Below, piece by piece: positions 45,789-60,726 of a stretch of 64,000 bases of DNA. Made by a program: the position numbers and the translations under genes. The stretch comes from Linepithema humile. Its lineage: Eukaryota; Arthropoda; Insecta; Hymenoptera; Formicidae. The DNA lies in the NCBI RefSeq assembly GCF_040581485.1, contig NC_090130.1:26823418-26887417 (forward strand). The letters run 5' to 3'. Position 1 is the stretch's first letter; each line of letters opens with the position of its first letter. The notes below the pieces were generated by a model. The model was not told the DNA's origin, did not search any database, and was given only the letters and a program-made list of their open reading frames with translations.

Positions 45789-48700
45789 CGAAATTAATTG
45801 GCGAACAAGTCGAAGGCGTGCAATTAACTATATTTCGCTCATTGGAATACAATTAATTTTGAGGAAGATATTTGAATGCGAATGTACCTGTCTAGTTAGC
45901 GCGTTATGATACATAATTTAATATCGCCGCTAAATTATGCATACTTTCGAAAATAGAAACCGATAGTTGCATAAAACGTCGTTGCTATTTGCATAAAACT
46001 CCACGTGTGCTCGCATTGTGCACAAAAGCGATTATATTTTGGAAATTATGTAAATTACGCACAAAGAGGAGAGTGGTAGTCGTTAAGATCTGGAACGGCG
46101 AGATGCACAGCGTTAATATAAAATCGATTACGGGGGAGGGGGGAGCTCGGCCGGTTTCTCATGACATCGTAGAGGATGCCACAGATGGGAAAAAGTGGCA
46201 TCCGCATATCATTTCCGCGGTATGCAAGTTCCTTCCTGCAGTTTCATGTATGCGCCACATTATACGTTCGCCGACGCCAGGTTAAATGGATCAATAAGTA
46301 CATTCAAACCTATAGTTTTTTTTTAACTATCACCTTGTTGTCGCATTAAAGAATGTAAATCACACATTTACAATAATTTCACAATTACTGTTTAAAAACA
46401 AAATCTCATTGCTCTGTAAACAACGTAGGAAAAAAAACTGCTGCATCGAAATTAATTTTGCGTCACGATAGAGAAAAAGATAAGCGCCGCTTTTTACGCA
46501 AGAAGTTGATAAATTGATAAGAGTTCTGTGAAAAACATCTATGAAGCATCGATAAGCGTTAGAATTCCGCGGAAACGCGTCGATAATATTGGACTGTCAC
46601 GCTTGTTAACAATCTACCGTTTATCTAGTAAAGCATTACTGTTATCGCGCATCGGATCGCTGCCGACCTTTTTCGTCGATTAACGCGAATGCATTTTGCA
46701 GCGAAACTAATGACATTCGATAATATCGTACTCGCAGTAAATCGCAATTATCGCAGCGAGATAGATTTTGATGCGCGATGAATTAATAGCTCCACTACAC
46801 AAGAAGGATAATTTTCTTATCGACACGTATCTTCGATCGAGTATTTCGGTTTTTATTACTGACATTTTTATAATCGTTAATAAGATTATTTCTGATTTTC
46901 ATTTCTTATTTATTCTCATGAATAAATTTACGCAATATTGGTTTCCATCGTGATAAATATAAGCATAAATTAACGATAAAAGCATAAATGATAATTCTGC
47001 TGTGATTTTATTATTTTAATATGTAATCGCGTTTTAATACTTCGCATTACTTATTAAAATAATAGACGGAAGATATATCGTCATTTGATGTAAGATAGTT
47101 TGCGAAATATTTCTTTATTCTGCAATCATCCTCGAGAATCGGAAATGACCTCATCGAACATGCGAAGCAGAACAAAAGAGAGATGGAATAATGAGAGTTT
47201 GAGGGTTTGCCCGAAAAATTCCTCGCGATCACGGCCGTGAGATTTATTGTCGACGACAATGAAAGTCTGACGACGTTCTCCGTTGCGCGGCGAGAAGGAA
47301 ATTCAACGGAAGTACGAAACTGGAACGCGAAGATAGGTAATTAAAAAGTCGATCTCGGTTATCGTTCTCGCCGACGCTGTGGAAGACCTGATAAGAGCTG
47401 CGACCGTCGTGGAAGGCATGAAAATAGACACAAAGATTGAAAGCGACTGAGAGAACAAGAGAAGATGAATAAGATGAGAAGCAGAATGTTCGCGGGATTT
47501 AAATATAATGGAACCTTTTGTATATTGGAAACTTTTAAATCAAGTTGAGAGAGAGAGAAAGAGAGAGAGAGTGCACTCGAGTTATTGATAAAATAAAACA
47601 TATATTTCAATAAATCAATAACTATGACTCAAATATTCCGCGATAAAAATAAAATAATCAAAAATTATTTTAATTAAAGATGTGTGTTTCGATAAAGATA
47701 AATACTTGAAACAAAGAAATTGCTCTAAGCGGACGGAAGTAAGCGGCGACTTCAAGTTATATATAATATATGGAATAGTAAATGATTCACGATGCATAAT
47801 AGAGCGTGAGATGACAGGTGCGATAACACGTAAATCTAAATTGCAAATACTAGATTCGCTGCAATTACACGCGGCAAATCGGAACTTCAAGTTGTTACCA
47901 AGCCAAGCGCCCCAAGAGCCGCGCATTCCCTATCAACGAGAGATTCATCGGCGCGTTTAGAATCGATCTTAAACCTGCCGGAACAGGATTACCCGGGTAT
48001 TCGCCGCGCGTCATTTACCCGGTCCACAAAAATGTCGCTCACGTAGAATCAGATTTCATTCCCATCAACGCTCCATCCGACTCGTTCGCAGTACCGATTG
48101 AATGAAACGGGATTTCCACTCGCGCGAATGGCAACAAATCGACTGGTTATTTCTCTCTCTTTCTCCCTCCATCTCCCCCTCTCTCTTTCTCTCTTTTTCG
48201 TTTTTTTGGAAATATGTCGAACGAATCAACTACGCAACTCTGTGTGTCGAGCGACACGCGGAACCAAATTTACGTGCGCAAAGTAAGCGATTTCAGAGAT
48301 GGTAGTCGCCGTTACAACGTCCGGACGTTACATGCACTCGATGTCGTGTTTCACTCGCGTCGAAACACAGTCAATTAGTTGGAACGAAATGCACACGTTT
48401 GCGATGTAGCGCAGATTATCTATAAATTCGCAATAATTATAGCGCAAACGCAAATCAAATTCATATGAATTGCAGCGGCTTGCCGCAAGTTTAGTCCCTT
48501 AATCCTTTTGCTTTTAGCAGATTATAGATGTTTTGCATGATAATATAATATAATCACGATTCGTATTAATATTGTAATTAATGTGTAACATGTAGATACA
48601 TATCTGGTCTAATGTTGTAAGCAGTTTAAACATCGAGAATCATACGTATGTTAAGCTGTGAAACATAATAATAATCCGTGAAACCGTTTAAACGCGTTAA

Positions 48701-51700
48701 AAATCGTAAAAATGTCGTGTTCAACCGTGTGTTAAGCTAAACAAAAACTCATTTCTGTAATACGTGTGTAATAAAATAGTATGAAACATATCACATTAAT
48801 ATTCCGCTGAAATTTCTATTTTGGGTAAAGATTGCGGCACATGCTCTCGCAAATTTTTTGCAAGCGAGGAAACATGATTTTTATAAAAAATTTATCTGTA
48901 TGTAGCCATGCGAAATTCCTCCACAAGAAAGAAATTTGCAAGGGTGTTTCAAAATTAAACGCCTTGGAAACTAAACTTCGAATGAAACTTCTGCGAAAAC
49001 AGTATCCAAGTTCCCATTAAAATTGAAATTAGCTAAAAAATTAATCCTTTGTTCCCCAACGGAGTGTCGAGCGACCCCATAAGTTTTCATATTACTTCAT
49101 TCTTGCTCTCATGCAAGAGATAAAAAGTTTCTCTTTCCTTTTGTCCCTTTTTTTTTCACTCGCAACGGCGTTGAATATAACGCGCGTTTGAAAAATTGTA
49201 AAAAAAATCTTACATACAACTGGTGAATTAAAAGTCACCGTTTGAAATCGCAAAATGACAATCAAATTTTTGACGAGCTTTGGGATTCGTCGTCCGCTTT
49301 GACGCACGAACGTGAGAAAAAGGGCGCAGGCGTTTGACACGGCCCTCGTCACTCGCATAACGGGACGCAGAGTGTTCCTTTTTACCGTATTCTGGCCGGT
49401 TCATGCAAAACGCCCTTTCTCTTAGAACGATGTCTCGTCCCGAACACACACTTGCATGTGACAGACAGTGCGCAAGAACCACTTGTCAACCGCGACACAT
49501 GGCTCCCGCACCTGCATATATCCGAAGTACATGAAAAATGCAATCTCTACAGTCTTGAAATCCCTCAGAAAACACCTGAGCTAGATATGGTTTATTAAAA
49601 ATTTAGAAGAAGCGTTACATTTCTAGAACTAGCAGATATTAAAAAAAAAAAATAGAGCTGAAAAGTCAAAAACTTACTGCAATTCGACAGCGGGTTGTAA
49701 CAAGATTGTTAAAAAAAAAAATTAAATATATCAAACAATCTTAATGTTACAAATTTAATGCCGACGATTCTCGAAGTCAATCTTAGTTTAATGAAAAATT
49801 ACATTTTTATCAGTCTGTTTTAATTAAAATCCTTAATTTGCGCCCACGCGCGACTCGTAAGGTAAATAATCCGACAACAACGTGCCGGTAAGCAACTATA
49901 ATCCGACTGCAGCTCGCGATGAAAAATCGAGCGAACTACGGAAGTCGTGACTAGCATGGCGGATCGCACCTCGCTTACTCCGACTGACTATAACGCGACC
50001 GTACGTCCTTGTCAGCGACATATTCACTTTAGTCAAGACCGGGATCTTGCCGCTGACAATGCTTTATGGGGCCGTGCAAAGCGCATTGCTTCTCCCGCTG
50101 CGAACGGACGTCGTCGCCGTTGTCGTCACTTGCATCGTCGTCGTCGCCGTCGGCTCTTTGTTCATGACTATGCGCCGAACACCGTAAATGCGCGGCCGTA
50201 AAACCGGCCTAGGATTTACGAGAGCGATGGTGCGCGCGAGCGAACCGGCGGCAATCACCTCCCGTGATATCGCGCGTTGTTTATTTTTATTGTCGCCTAC
50301 GCGCAAAAGTGATCTGTTCACACGACGCACACGGTATTGCTAAGCCAGCAATAAGAAATGCGTGATTTTTTTTTCAATGTTTACGGAGTAGTAAAGTGCA
50401 AAACTGCTTTGAATAATGTAAAGCGATCCCAAAGCCACAATACGCACAGTTGCTTTTATTTGCGAATTTTTTAAGCCAACTGTAGATCTTTTCCGCAAGA
50501 AAAATATTTCTGTATCAGCAATTTTGAATTATAAATTAAATTTCGAAATTTTTATACGTTAAATTTTGATGAGAGTGCAGTACAAAATAATAAAATCTCA
50601 TATTTTCCATTTGCTGCAAAAGCTTTAAGAGGATTTTATGGTCGATGATTTACGAGATTTAAATTGAGAGTCTATTACAAAACAATAATTTTCTATAAAT
50701 AGAGTATATATATTTTTAAAATATCGCATTTATTACCTCATGAAAACAAACTGCGCATTTGCAACTAAATACACTTTATTCGAGAGAGAAGCCAGAATTT
50801 CTAGCAACAAATCGAAATAGCCTTATCGTGCCACCCTCATCGTGCGGTTTTGTTTAAACCCGGAGAACGAGATCGCGGCACTGTTAGCAATCGCCATTTA
50901 TTTCTGATGCCACCCGTATGGCAGAGCTGTCTTAATACAATTTCATAAATGGCACTGAGCAAATGTGCATCGTGCAATATCTATCCGGACAGAACGAAAA
51001 CTTTTTGCAAAACGAGCGGATGCGAAAGCGCACTCGCGGTAACTTCGACTTTCTAGATCGCTTTAGCTTTTTCGCTGTCGTACCTTCTTTTATTCGGTCC
51101 ATTTAACAATGTTCTTGCAACAACGATTCTTTATGAAGTAGCTTCATAAACAACTCTAAATAAAAAATGGGATCTTGGTAAAATTGGGGCGATAAATCAG
51201 ATTAAATAGATATAAAAACGATAACAGTATCTCTTGTGGTGGACTTTGGCGCCAATTATCGTGCTATTTCAAGTTTTCTAAATTATTACTTTGCGAAACA
51301 AAATACGAATGCGATACACGTGTTTCTGATAAGCGACTAGTTACACTGGAGATACCTTACATTTCGGATGGCAAAGTTGCAGTTTACAATTTTGAGCACG
51401 TACGCTGAACTGGTGGCATTACACAAAGTCCATTTTAACTAAAACGGAAATGCGTTCTCATGTTAAAATTCAACGCTGCGTGATAGTTAGAACTTGCTTT
51501 CCGTAGAATAAAAAAAAGTCACATTCGGACGCGTAATTAATCGTTAGATTCTCGTGAAAAATATCAATGAAAAATATCGAGCAAATTCTAGCAGAATAAA
51601 TGAAATATCGCTACCGATTGTCGTTTGCGAATTATAGTTTTTAAAATATCTCTCTTCGATAAGCGATAAAATTCATTTAATATTAAGGCGGTGCTGCGTA

Positions 51701-54700
51701 CGGAAAAATCCCGAAGAAATTAACTAAATTATTTCACCTTTCTAACTGTTTCGTTTTTTTTTGTCACCCGAGATTCGACCGTTGCGAAAGTTTCGTTCGT
51801 GAACTTTCAGTCACGGAAGTCGAACGCTTGCAACATAAAAGTCAAGCTTGGCTGCCAGAAACCGCGTTTGCCTTTTTACTCCACTTACTTACCGGGAACA
51901 GTCGCAATGAATATTCTTCACATGATCAATAAGCTTCGAAACTCACCTGCAACATAAAAGGAAATAAGATTCGGTTAGCTTGGCACATGTATCAATCATC
52001 GTGGAAAATGAAGAATGCGCATCCAGTAATACGCTTCTGACACGTTATTTTGTTAAAATTCAATTAAACTTCAGAGATTTATGTTACTAATACTCGTAGC
52101 CAAATTATAAATAACAATTCCTATGATCACTGCATTATTATTGCATTACTTCAAATGCAGTGGCAAATAAATTCCAAAATTCACTGACGCTATTATAAAA
52201 TTTAATATTATACTATCCTGTTTATTTATAGTTTATTAACAATCCGTTTTTCTAGATTATCAAAAATCTGTCGTGATAAATTAATTTTTCCTCGGATTTT
52301 TCTCGTCTTTCACAAAAAAAAAAAAACATTTTAATTTATTTTCTTAATTAGATCACATTTTCGGCTGAAATTTAATTAACATATTTATTCGTCACGCAAA
52401 AATAACAAATTTTAATTAAATGTTAACATCTTTTCTGCATTTTAATTTTTAAATTTTCGGCGTGCACTTGCCGTTGCATCACTTAAAGCTCAATGCTGTA
52501 ACGCGGTGCCGCGCAATGTACACTCGTTAAATATTCAACAAAGATCTCGCAATGACTATAAAAGCCGGAGCACTTTGCACTTCGATCCTTTAGAAAAACG
52601 TCTTCTTAAAAAGTGCGCCACTTTAAATGCGCCAACACTTTTCATGCACTACCCCTTTTTATTTCTGTATCTTTTTTTTCTTATAACGAGGGTCTGAATT
52701 TTCTCTCAACACAATAACGCATTGACGGCTCGCGACAAATAAACGTTATTGTTTCACAAGTGCTACGTGTTTACCTGTACTTTACGTTAAACGTGCTCGA
52801 GCAAATATTATTCTGCTTTGAATATTTATGGGAACAGAAAGCCCCTGCCGCGTTTTATTCGCGTCGCGTTTGCAAAAGAATATTTCGCTCATTTTGCAAT
52901 ACTACATTTATTCGTCTATTTAATCATCAAATGTGCGGAATATGAACAAAGAAAATAATTTTTGTTTGCTGTCATTTTTCAGTGATATCGACGTAATGTT
53001 CTCGCTTCATTAAAAGGTCTATTTTTAATACGCATTTATTCTGCAATACGTTTTAATGAAATAATCATAAAAGGAAGCAAGATCGCAATGGAATATGAAA
53101 TAATAAATACGTGCTATAAAAAACAATAAAATAACGAACAAAGTTTGCACTATTATTATGCGTTGCATTGTATAGAATCGCCATGTACATTTCTAGTTAG
53201 AAGTTGCAATATTAATTAACCATATTACAGAATAAACAAACTTGTTTGCGATTAATTCATAGTATAATATTTTACTCAAAAGCATGATAAAATACGAATA
53301 AATTTATTTTGCATACGGATCGGAACTAAATAAGCGTGCACACCCCGGCCGGCAGAATAAACACGATCGCGTTTTCCGCGGATAGGCCGATTTCGAAATG
53401 ACGCGAAGCAATTACGCAATTACGCTCGCGTTGATAAATAATCAGCGGGCAACGTAAAGCAGGTAGGAAGCTCACGTCCCGACAATTTATGGTATAGATA
53501 ATTTTGGGATTTGCCTGCAAGTTATTACGTTCTCATTAGCGTCCCGTGCAAACTGCTCGCGTTCGCGTTTGACTGATTAACAGTCGTCGACGTCGCAGCC
53601 ATTGGCAATGGCCGTGATTAGTCGCGACTCATTTCCATAATGACGATAAGGGGAACGATCGCATATGCACGGACGTGCCGGGCCGATCTTTGTATTCCGT
53701 CGCTTCGACATCCGCAAGCGTCTGGGCGCGATAATGTAATGGAACCGTAAATAATTAACCGCAGTCGTCAACGAGCAAATAATATCGTTCAAAGGTAAAT
53801 AAAAGCTTGAATTCGGGACAAACACAGATGATTATCTCGGCAGCGAGAACGAATTGAAAACGTCGCGTGTGCCGGTGAATTACCGACGCGGATGCTGATT
53901 CGTTGATTCAATCGAGCCGAGATAATCACGTTGTGTTAGTTTATTCGTTAAACACAACGACCTGGCCGCTATTAAATGGTCGGGAAATTTCTGTTATATA
54001 AATCAGGCGAGTTTTGTATAATAAAGCCAAAATTAAAATAAATGCGACAAAAAACGCTGGAGAACACACTTTCGATCGAGACGCTCTGCTTGAGATGTCG
54101 CAAAATATAAACTTGGGCATCCATTACAGTTAACGATCACAAATATTGCAACTTAACGCAACTTGTTGCAAAATAATAAGAATACTCTCTTTCGCTGCGA
54201 TAAAATGGATGTCAATTTATTGCGCCAACAGCCAAGTTTTCTCACACGCCATAGAAATAGGGCGGTCAACGTTTAATTACCAGTTTTATTATTCAACAAG
54301 TCGTAAATTGCCGTAATTTGTTACGGGCGATATTTTCCTCGCCTCTAGTAATTACATTTCTTCGCGTAAACTTTGCAATAAATCGCAAGAGATTGTTACT
54401 GCACTAACTTCATTTTACCTATTGTTCGATGCTGGTTGAAAGCTTGTAGAAATTTAACAACGTGGCAACTACACACATAAGATTATTCATTTCTCAAATA
54501 AACCAATTAAAATCTCATTAAACGTCAAACTGATATCACTTGATTCAGATATGTGTTTTTTATTCTATTCTTCATTTTGGCGTATGATGCAAAGCAATTT
54601 ATTACAATATTACGAAAATGAATCAAAAGGACTTGATAAAAAAGAGTTGAAGTACAGTTGGAAAATTTAATATTGTAATGCGTTTATTGCGTTAATAACA

Positions 54701-57580
54701 ATCGGCGAGCGCAGCGTGAAAGCTCTCATCGGCGAAATTGCAGGCCGGCCCTTCACGAAATGATACCGCTAGGATCCGTTAATTTTGGTCCACGAAATTT
54801 CACGGCATTCCAACTCAAACAAACTTTGACACGGGACTCCCATTTCGGGCGCAGTCACGGCGCTATATTACTCGCGCGCGCCCGAAAGTAATAACGCCAC
54901 GTCGGAATTTTGCTGTTGCAACGCAAGCGACGCACCGCAGAGGCCGCGTTATCCGCAGGAGATATCGCGTCAACCTGTTCCCATCCGTTAAACGTGTCCC
55001 ATATTGGTTTCTCTGAATTATTAATTATTTACCTTTAGCTACCTGCTTCAACGGTGTAATTAATATATAAAGCGTAATTAATATTTACGCAGGCTATAAT
55101 TTAATTCCAGATATTTTGAGCGCTATGTCAACGCTTTGATGCATTTCGCATATCAAAGAAAACGCTGAACGCGGTGTATAAATATAAAAATTGGATGATT
55201 AATACACTAAATTTTTACTTCTACTCCACATTTTGCAGATTGTAGCAATATGAGAATTCAATGGATTGTTTACAAGTTTGTACTGTACACTATTATTCGC
55301 CGGAAGCAAATAAGAGCATTTATCATCGTCGTTATTACATCGGCTATTAATTAACACTGTCATCCCGTTGCATTATATCGTATCGCGTTATTGCGCTGTC
55401 GCTTACGCAGCGGCGTATCAAATTGCGCGAAAATTAGACGTAGCCTTTCACAAAGGGAATCCCACACGTGCGGCAATCACCGCGCGGTTGTTACGAGTCG
55501 CTCAAAAAGTAAAAGCCGACCCCGCCGCATCGACCTTCGCCGGGCAACCGCCTCCGCCATTCGGCGTGCCACCATTGTTCTTACACCACCCGTTACAATA
55601 CGTCACGTCGTAAATTCGCAGAGGGACGCTGGGGTGTGGTACCGCAACCCGTAATGATAACAAGGGTGCGTTAATGCGGGTCCAAGTAATAAAAGTGCGT
55701 AGGGTGCCCTTCCGACCTTTCTCCCTCGTGTGCCTGCCCGCCCTGTCCTTCCGTTAGTTTCGCCGAATAACAGGGAGAAAAGGCCGGGAAAACTGGACCG
55801 CTTGTGCAAATATAGTTTCTCATTCAATATATAAAGAAATTATTTTTTCCGTGTGAAACAATCGAATGTCAAAGTTTAAACAGCGATATATGCAAAAAAA
55901 TATTTTTTACATGTAATGTGTATTTTTTAGGTAAGATCGTATTTTTCCAGTTTTAAGTTACATTATTTTTCAAATTCTTAAATTTATATTTTAATGCAGT
56001 ACCTAAATTATGTATTTTTATTTTCAAACAGTGCTTTTATCGTATGGCAAGTATTCTCTTGCAGATAAAATGCTCGACTATTTTAACTTCCGTAAGCCGA
56101 TAATCGATCCGCCGATAATTATTCGATACAAGTCGATTCGAATTTATAACACGTAGACGTCATGGCAATTAAAGCAAACGGCAGCGAAACGCGAAGTCCT
56201 CTCCAAATATTTCGTGCAGCTGATTTCTGCGAGAGTTACAAAACTGAGCTCTTTAATTATAACTGCTAATTGTAGAACTTTGTATCACGTTCTCGCTCCT
56301 TGGACAATCTGTATTCCCTGGATAATATTAAAATTATCCATCTGAAAGAGTATGCTGCTCAAAAGCTACAGTCCAAGAGTTTTTATAACATTTTATTGTA
56401 TATATTTATTTAACTTTTCTGTTTCGATAAAAGCTCTATCGCTTTCTCAAATTTTTTTCTAAATATCCAGCGGCAAAAATTTTATTAAACTGATATATTC
56501 ATATAGTCGGACAACTCTAACGGCTGCAATATCCTAAGCGTCTTAAGTTCATTATTAATTATTATTTCTATTCGTAATAATTGTGACTTTTTGTACTTCA
56601 GTGAATATTTTCTTAAAACGCAAAAGTGTCGCGTTCTTTTTTGCAGAGAATCTTTCTTTTTAAGGACTGATCTTTTTCCTTTATCAATCTGTGGTCTAAT
56701 TCAAAGACCGATGTAATAATTTCCACTAGATTAACCATATCTCAACCATCTTGTTTCAGCTCGCAATACAACATATCAGGATAACGAGAGGGGAAATGAC
56801 CCCCCAACGCGTTTCGAAGGGTTTGCTTCCAAAAGTTCGGCCACGCGTAATATTTTGGCGAAAAGACCACCCCTTTTCTATACAGCTATCCATCGAATTT
56901 TCCAATACAAAAAAGACCAAAATATTTTTTGACAAGTTTTTTGTTATTCTGATCTGTGTAAATAATAAGTGTCAAAGATAATAAAATATTAGCACATTCT
57001 ACACGTGTGGCATTTGTACACCATATAAAAATTGTTACATTTTTCTCGCATAAAAATCAACACTGGATTCTATAAAACTTGTTACACAAATAAAAAGTTA
57101 TATCAATTCCATCAAAAGTTAAAAATTAAAGTAACGTTATATTTCATTGCTAATAATACAATTTTAATTGGAAATTTTTATCGCCGTTGCTCAAAATAAA
57201 AATCATAAATAAATTGAAAAAAAACAAACAAATAGAAATCGAGATTTTTGAAAAGATTAAAGATTTTTTAAAACTCATTAAAAATAGTCCTTACGTTAGT
57301 GTGCTAATTTGTAAGATCATCCGCATTTCCTGGAAGGCTTCGGAACTTTACTTTGGTAGTTTAAAACTTTATCACGGCCGCAACTTTTCCCATTTTATTA
57401 CGGGACCCTTTTATCAAGTTAATAGCGTCTCAAAGCACGCTGATGGAACCTCTGGTGCTAGCATATTTAATTCCGATTCTCTACGAAAGGAGGCAACTTA
57501 TGCTAACAAAAACATTTTTCAACTGCTGAAACTGACCTTCCGATAAATATTTTATAAGATAAATAAATAATAAAATAATC

Positions 57581-57954
57581 AATTACAAATAGAAAAATCA
57601 GGATACCGAGCCAACACCAGATGTTTTTTGCTTGCAACAATTTTCTTTTAATTAATACAATAAATATACATTTCTGTCAGTTGTCTGCTGTCTGCCGAAT
57701 TGTTAACATCAACATCTCACATGATGTGGTCACACTAATTTTTCATTTTTGATTCTTTTGGTATAAAAATTACGGAACTTTTTTTTATTTTTATAAGGAA
57801 CTGTAGAACTATGAAAAGTGCTACTAGAACTGTAATCCATCAAATCTTGACCAAAACGTCTATTTATTGTATTATTGTATTAATTAGAAAAAGATTGTTA
57901 TAAGCAAAAAACATCTGACGTTGGCTGGATATCCTCGTTTTTCTATTTGTAATT
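57581..57954. mobile_element. MITE-like element, 374 bp with about 90-bp inverted ends
   Basis: The left end AATTACAAATAGAAAAA is repeated inverted at the right end. The match continues with a few mismatches through the block around CAGATGTTTTTTGCTT to AATACAATAAATA, roughly 85-90 bases per arm. The centre (about 57667-57860) is unique and non-coding. The flanks are AT-rich, so a target-site duplication cannot be assigned. Confidence 0.75.
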
Positions 57955-58566
57955 AATTTATCAATACAAGCCTATATATATATTTTTTTATGTAATAAAC
58001 TAACCGTTCTAACTTTGTAATTTATTTAATTTTCTCTGCATTACATTATATTTCATAGTTTGTTGCGAATCATTAATGCTGCTTATTGTGATCCATAATA
58101 ACAGGGTATAAAACTATTATTTGTATTTAATCATATCGCGGGAACGTTAAAATACAGAGTCCAGCATCTGATCTAAGTTTCCATAACAAGTTAGGCTTTG
58201 ACGTCTGATGATTTATGACGGCGACCAGCAATTTTTCATCCGAGTTGCGTTGCACCTTGTGGTTCACGTGATACATCATATTTTGTCACTGTTTGTTTGT
58301 CTTTCAGAAATTTGTTGGGTGGACACAGGGTAAACTAGAAGATCTACGTCACTTCTAAGACGCGGAATATTTGATAAATATATATTAAGGTTAAAAATGC
58401 AAATAAATTTCAACTCACATGACATAATATGTATATATACGTAATCTATATATATTTTTAACTTTAATAAATTATTTATACTGCCTTCTTCTATAAAAGT
58501 AAAACTTTTCTCGTGATTTTCTAGAATCTCGTAATTCCATTGAAAATAATATAAGCAAATCACTAT

Positions 58567-58608
58567 GATATCTCATTAGTGATATCTCATTAGTGATATC
58601 TCATTAGT
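58567..58608. repeat. Tandem repeat, three perfect 14-bp units
   Basis: GATATCTCATTAGT three times in a row, intergenic. Confidence 0.95.
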
Positions 58609-60702
58609 TTTGCTACATGACGCTCCGTAATATCGACTACGAGCATGAGCGCATTGGAGACCCGACGTCTCATATAGAGTGTCTCATAAGACCCGGTTTT
58701 TAATATCACATTATCTCCATAACGAGCGCTCGATAAGCACTCGACGAAGAAAGAGTTCCGAATTGGATAAGGAAGACAATTTCGCCGCTAAAGCCTACAT
58801 TTAATGAGCGCCCTATATAGCAGCGATCAATATCGGTAATGCAATCATGATAAATAATATACTGATAGCTTCTATATATGTATATTATATATATAATACA
58901 TATATTGTGGTAGAATATAATAAATGTTGATGCAATTTAATAGCATTTACCTGCTAAAGCATTCTCTAAGTTTTCCCTGTTTAATAACACCGTCAAAAAT
59001 AAATTGTTATCGATTATGTCATACTCGTACAATTCTAGCAAATTAACAAGTCAATCTCTTAAGAATTTAAAGTGTGTTTGCAATTCTCAATTAATCTCTA
59101 TATATTTGTTAATTTTCTGTTACATTTCTGCTTGCGGTTGTAAAATTTTATGGCACAGCTTTTGATTGTGTCACAGCACTTGATGCAATTGACGAGTTCA
59201 AGCTATTGCAGATTTATCAATTCAATTTCAGCTTTTTTTCATCAAAATGGCGTCATAAAAATAGGCGTTCGTTTAGTCACGTTGATTGCAACTTCCGATT
59301 GATATATCGAACGTTTCGACAGCCAGTGGTCATAGAACTGCAATGACCAAGATAGAACGCAATCGAAATTCTGTGCTATTTATTTAAGTGATATGAAAGG
59401 ATGTACAGAATTTAACGTCTGTTAGCATTTCAACATCGAATTTTTTTAATAGAAAATAGATTAGAATAGTATTATAAAATAGTATTAATGTATAAAATTG
59501 CTATTATATGTAAGAATAAATTTAAATAAATAAATTAATTTAAATAAATTTTTGCAACAAACAATAATGCTAAAGTAAATATACATATGTACAAATAATT
59601 TCTCTGATGACTATGTGTGTCGACTTGTTTGTATGCGACAGCAACACTAAACGTTTGTGCCGTCGAAACTTTGGCGGTAAGTAGCGCGAGTATACCAAGT
59701 GTCAGACGCAATTACGCGCAGGAGTTGCGAGTATCGGTCCGTAATTGCCGAGAATCTCTATCTGCGATAACCTGTTGGACTTCGATTAAAAGCCTCACAA
59801 CAACTCTAACGAACCGTATTGGGGTATCTGATCTTGCACTTGCAAGAGTGATATGTGCGAAAATTCTATATATAAAAAAAACGAAAAAATACAACTCTTT
59901 TGTAACGATATTTCAAATATTATCAATTTTACATGTACAATGGACAATGCACAGAATTTTTACATATTTTATTGTCAAAAAATATAAAATAAAAGCAACA
60001 TGTATAAATAAATTGTTCCTGGTAAAAATTTTAGCTTTATTTTTCAGATTATTAATTTTTTCAATCAAAATAGATTACTCAATAATAACGAATAATTGAT
60101 GACAAATCAGTAAAACGGCGCAACAGTATTTAATTTACTTTTAATATTATAACTGTTTTAAAATTCAAAAAATTATTTGCTTCTCGAATTATTTACAAGA
60201 GATTTTCTAAACCATTTGAAAAATATTGAAATTTACAGGATTAGTCGTTAAGCACAAACTGATGTGAAATGCTGGAAGAGCCGACATTAATTTGGACTAA
60301 GTACGTGGCCCCAATGAGCTCCTCGAAAGAACAATGAATGTCGGCAATCCTTCAGTTTGAGTGACGCCTTTAATATCGCTCTCCGATGATCGCATTATTG
60401 AGATTGAAAAAGCAATTAATCCATCGTACTGCAAAAACTCTATTAGAAGCTGCAGAAAACATTACGTGAACGAATGCACATAGATATATATTTTTGAATC
60501 TACTATAATGTCTGAATTTCGCAATAAATCTACAATTTCCCGAAAGAGAGATTAATTTGTAAGAAAATATACGAAATATTTAGAAATCATGTCGGAACAC
60601 TTTGTCTATGGTTGGCGAAATAAAGGTTTATGCACTCGCGCGAGAATTTTTGCTTTTTTTCTAACTCGTAACTTGTACACGTAACTTATCGATGTGAACA
60701 CT

Positions 60703-60726
60703 TCTCTCTCTCTCTCTCTCTCTCTT
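60703..60726. repeat. CT dinucleotide microsatellite
   Basis: About 12 CT units, shorter than the run in the DNAI2 intron. Confidence 0.9.

Noticed and set aside
55368..55827. Overlapping frames on both strands near 55.4-55.8 kb
   Set aside because: Caused by locally higher GC content; no domain, start context or splice partner was seen.
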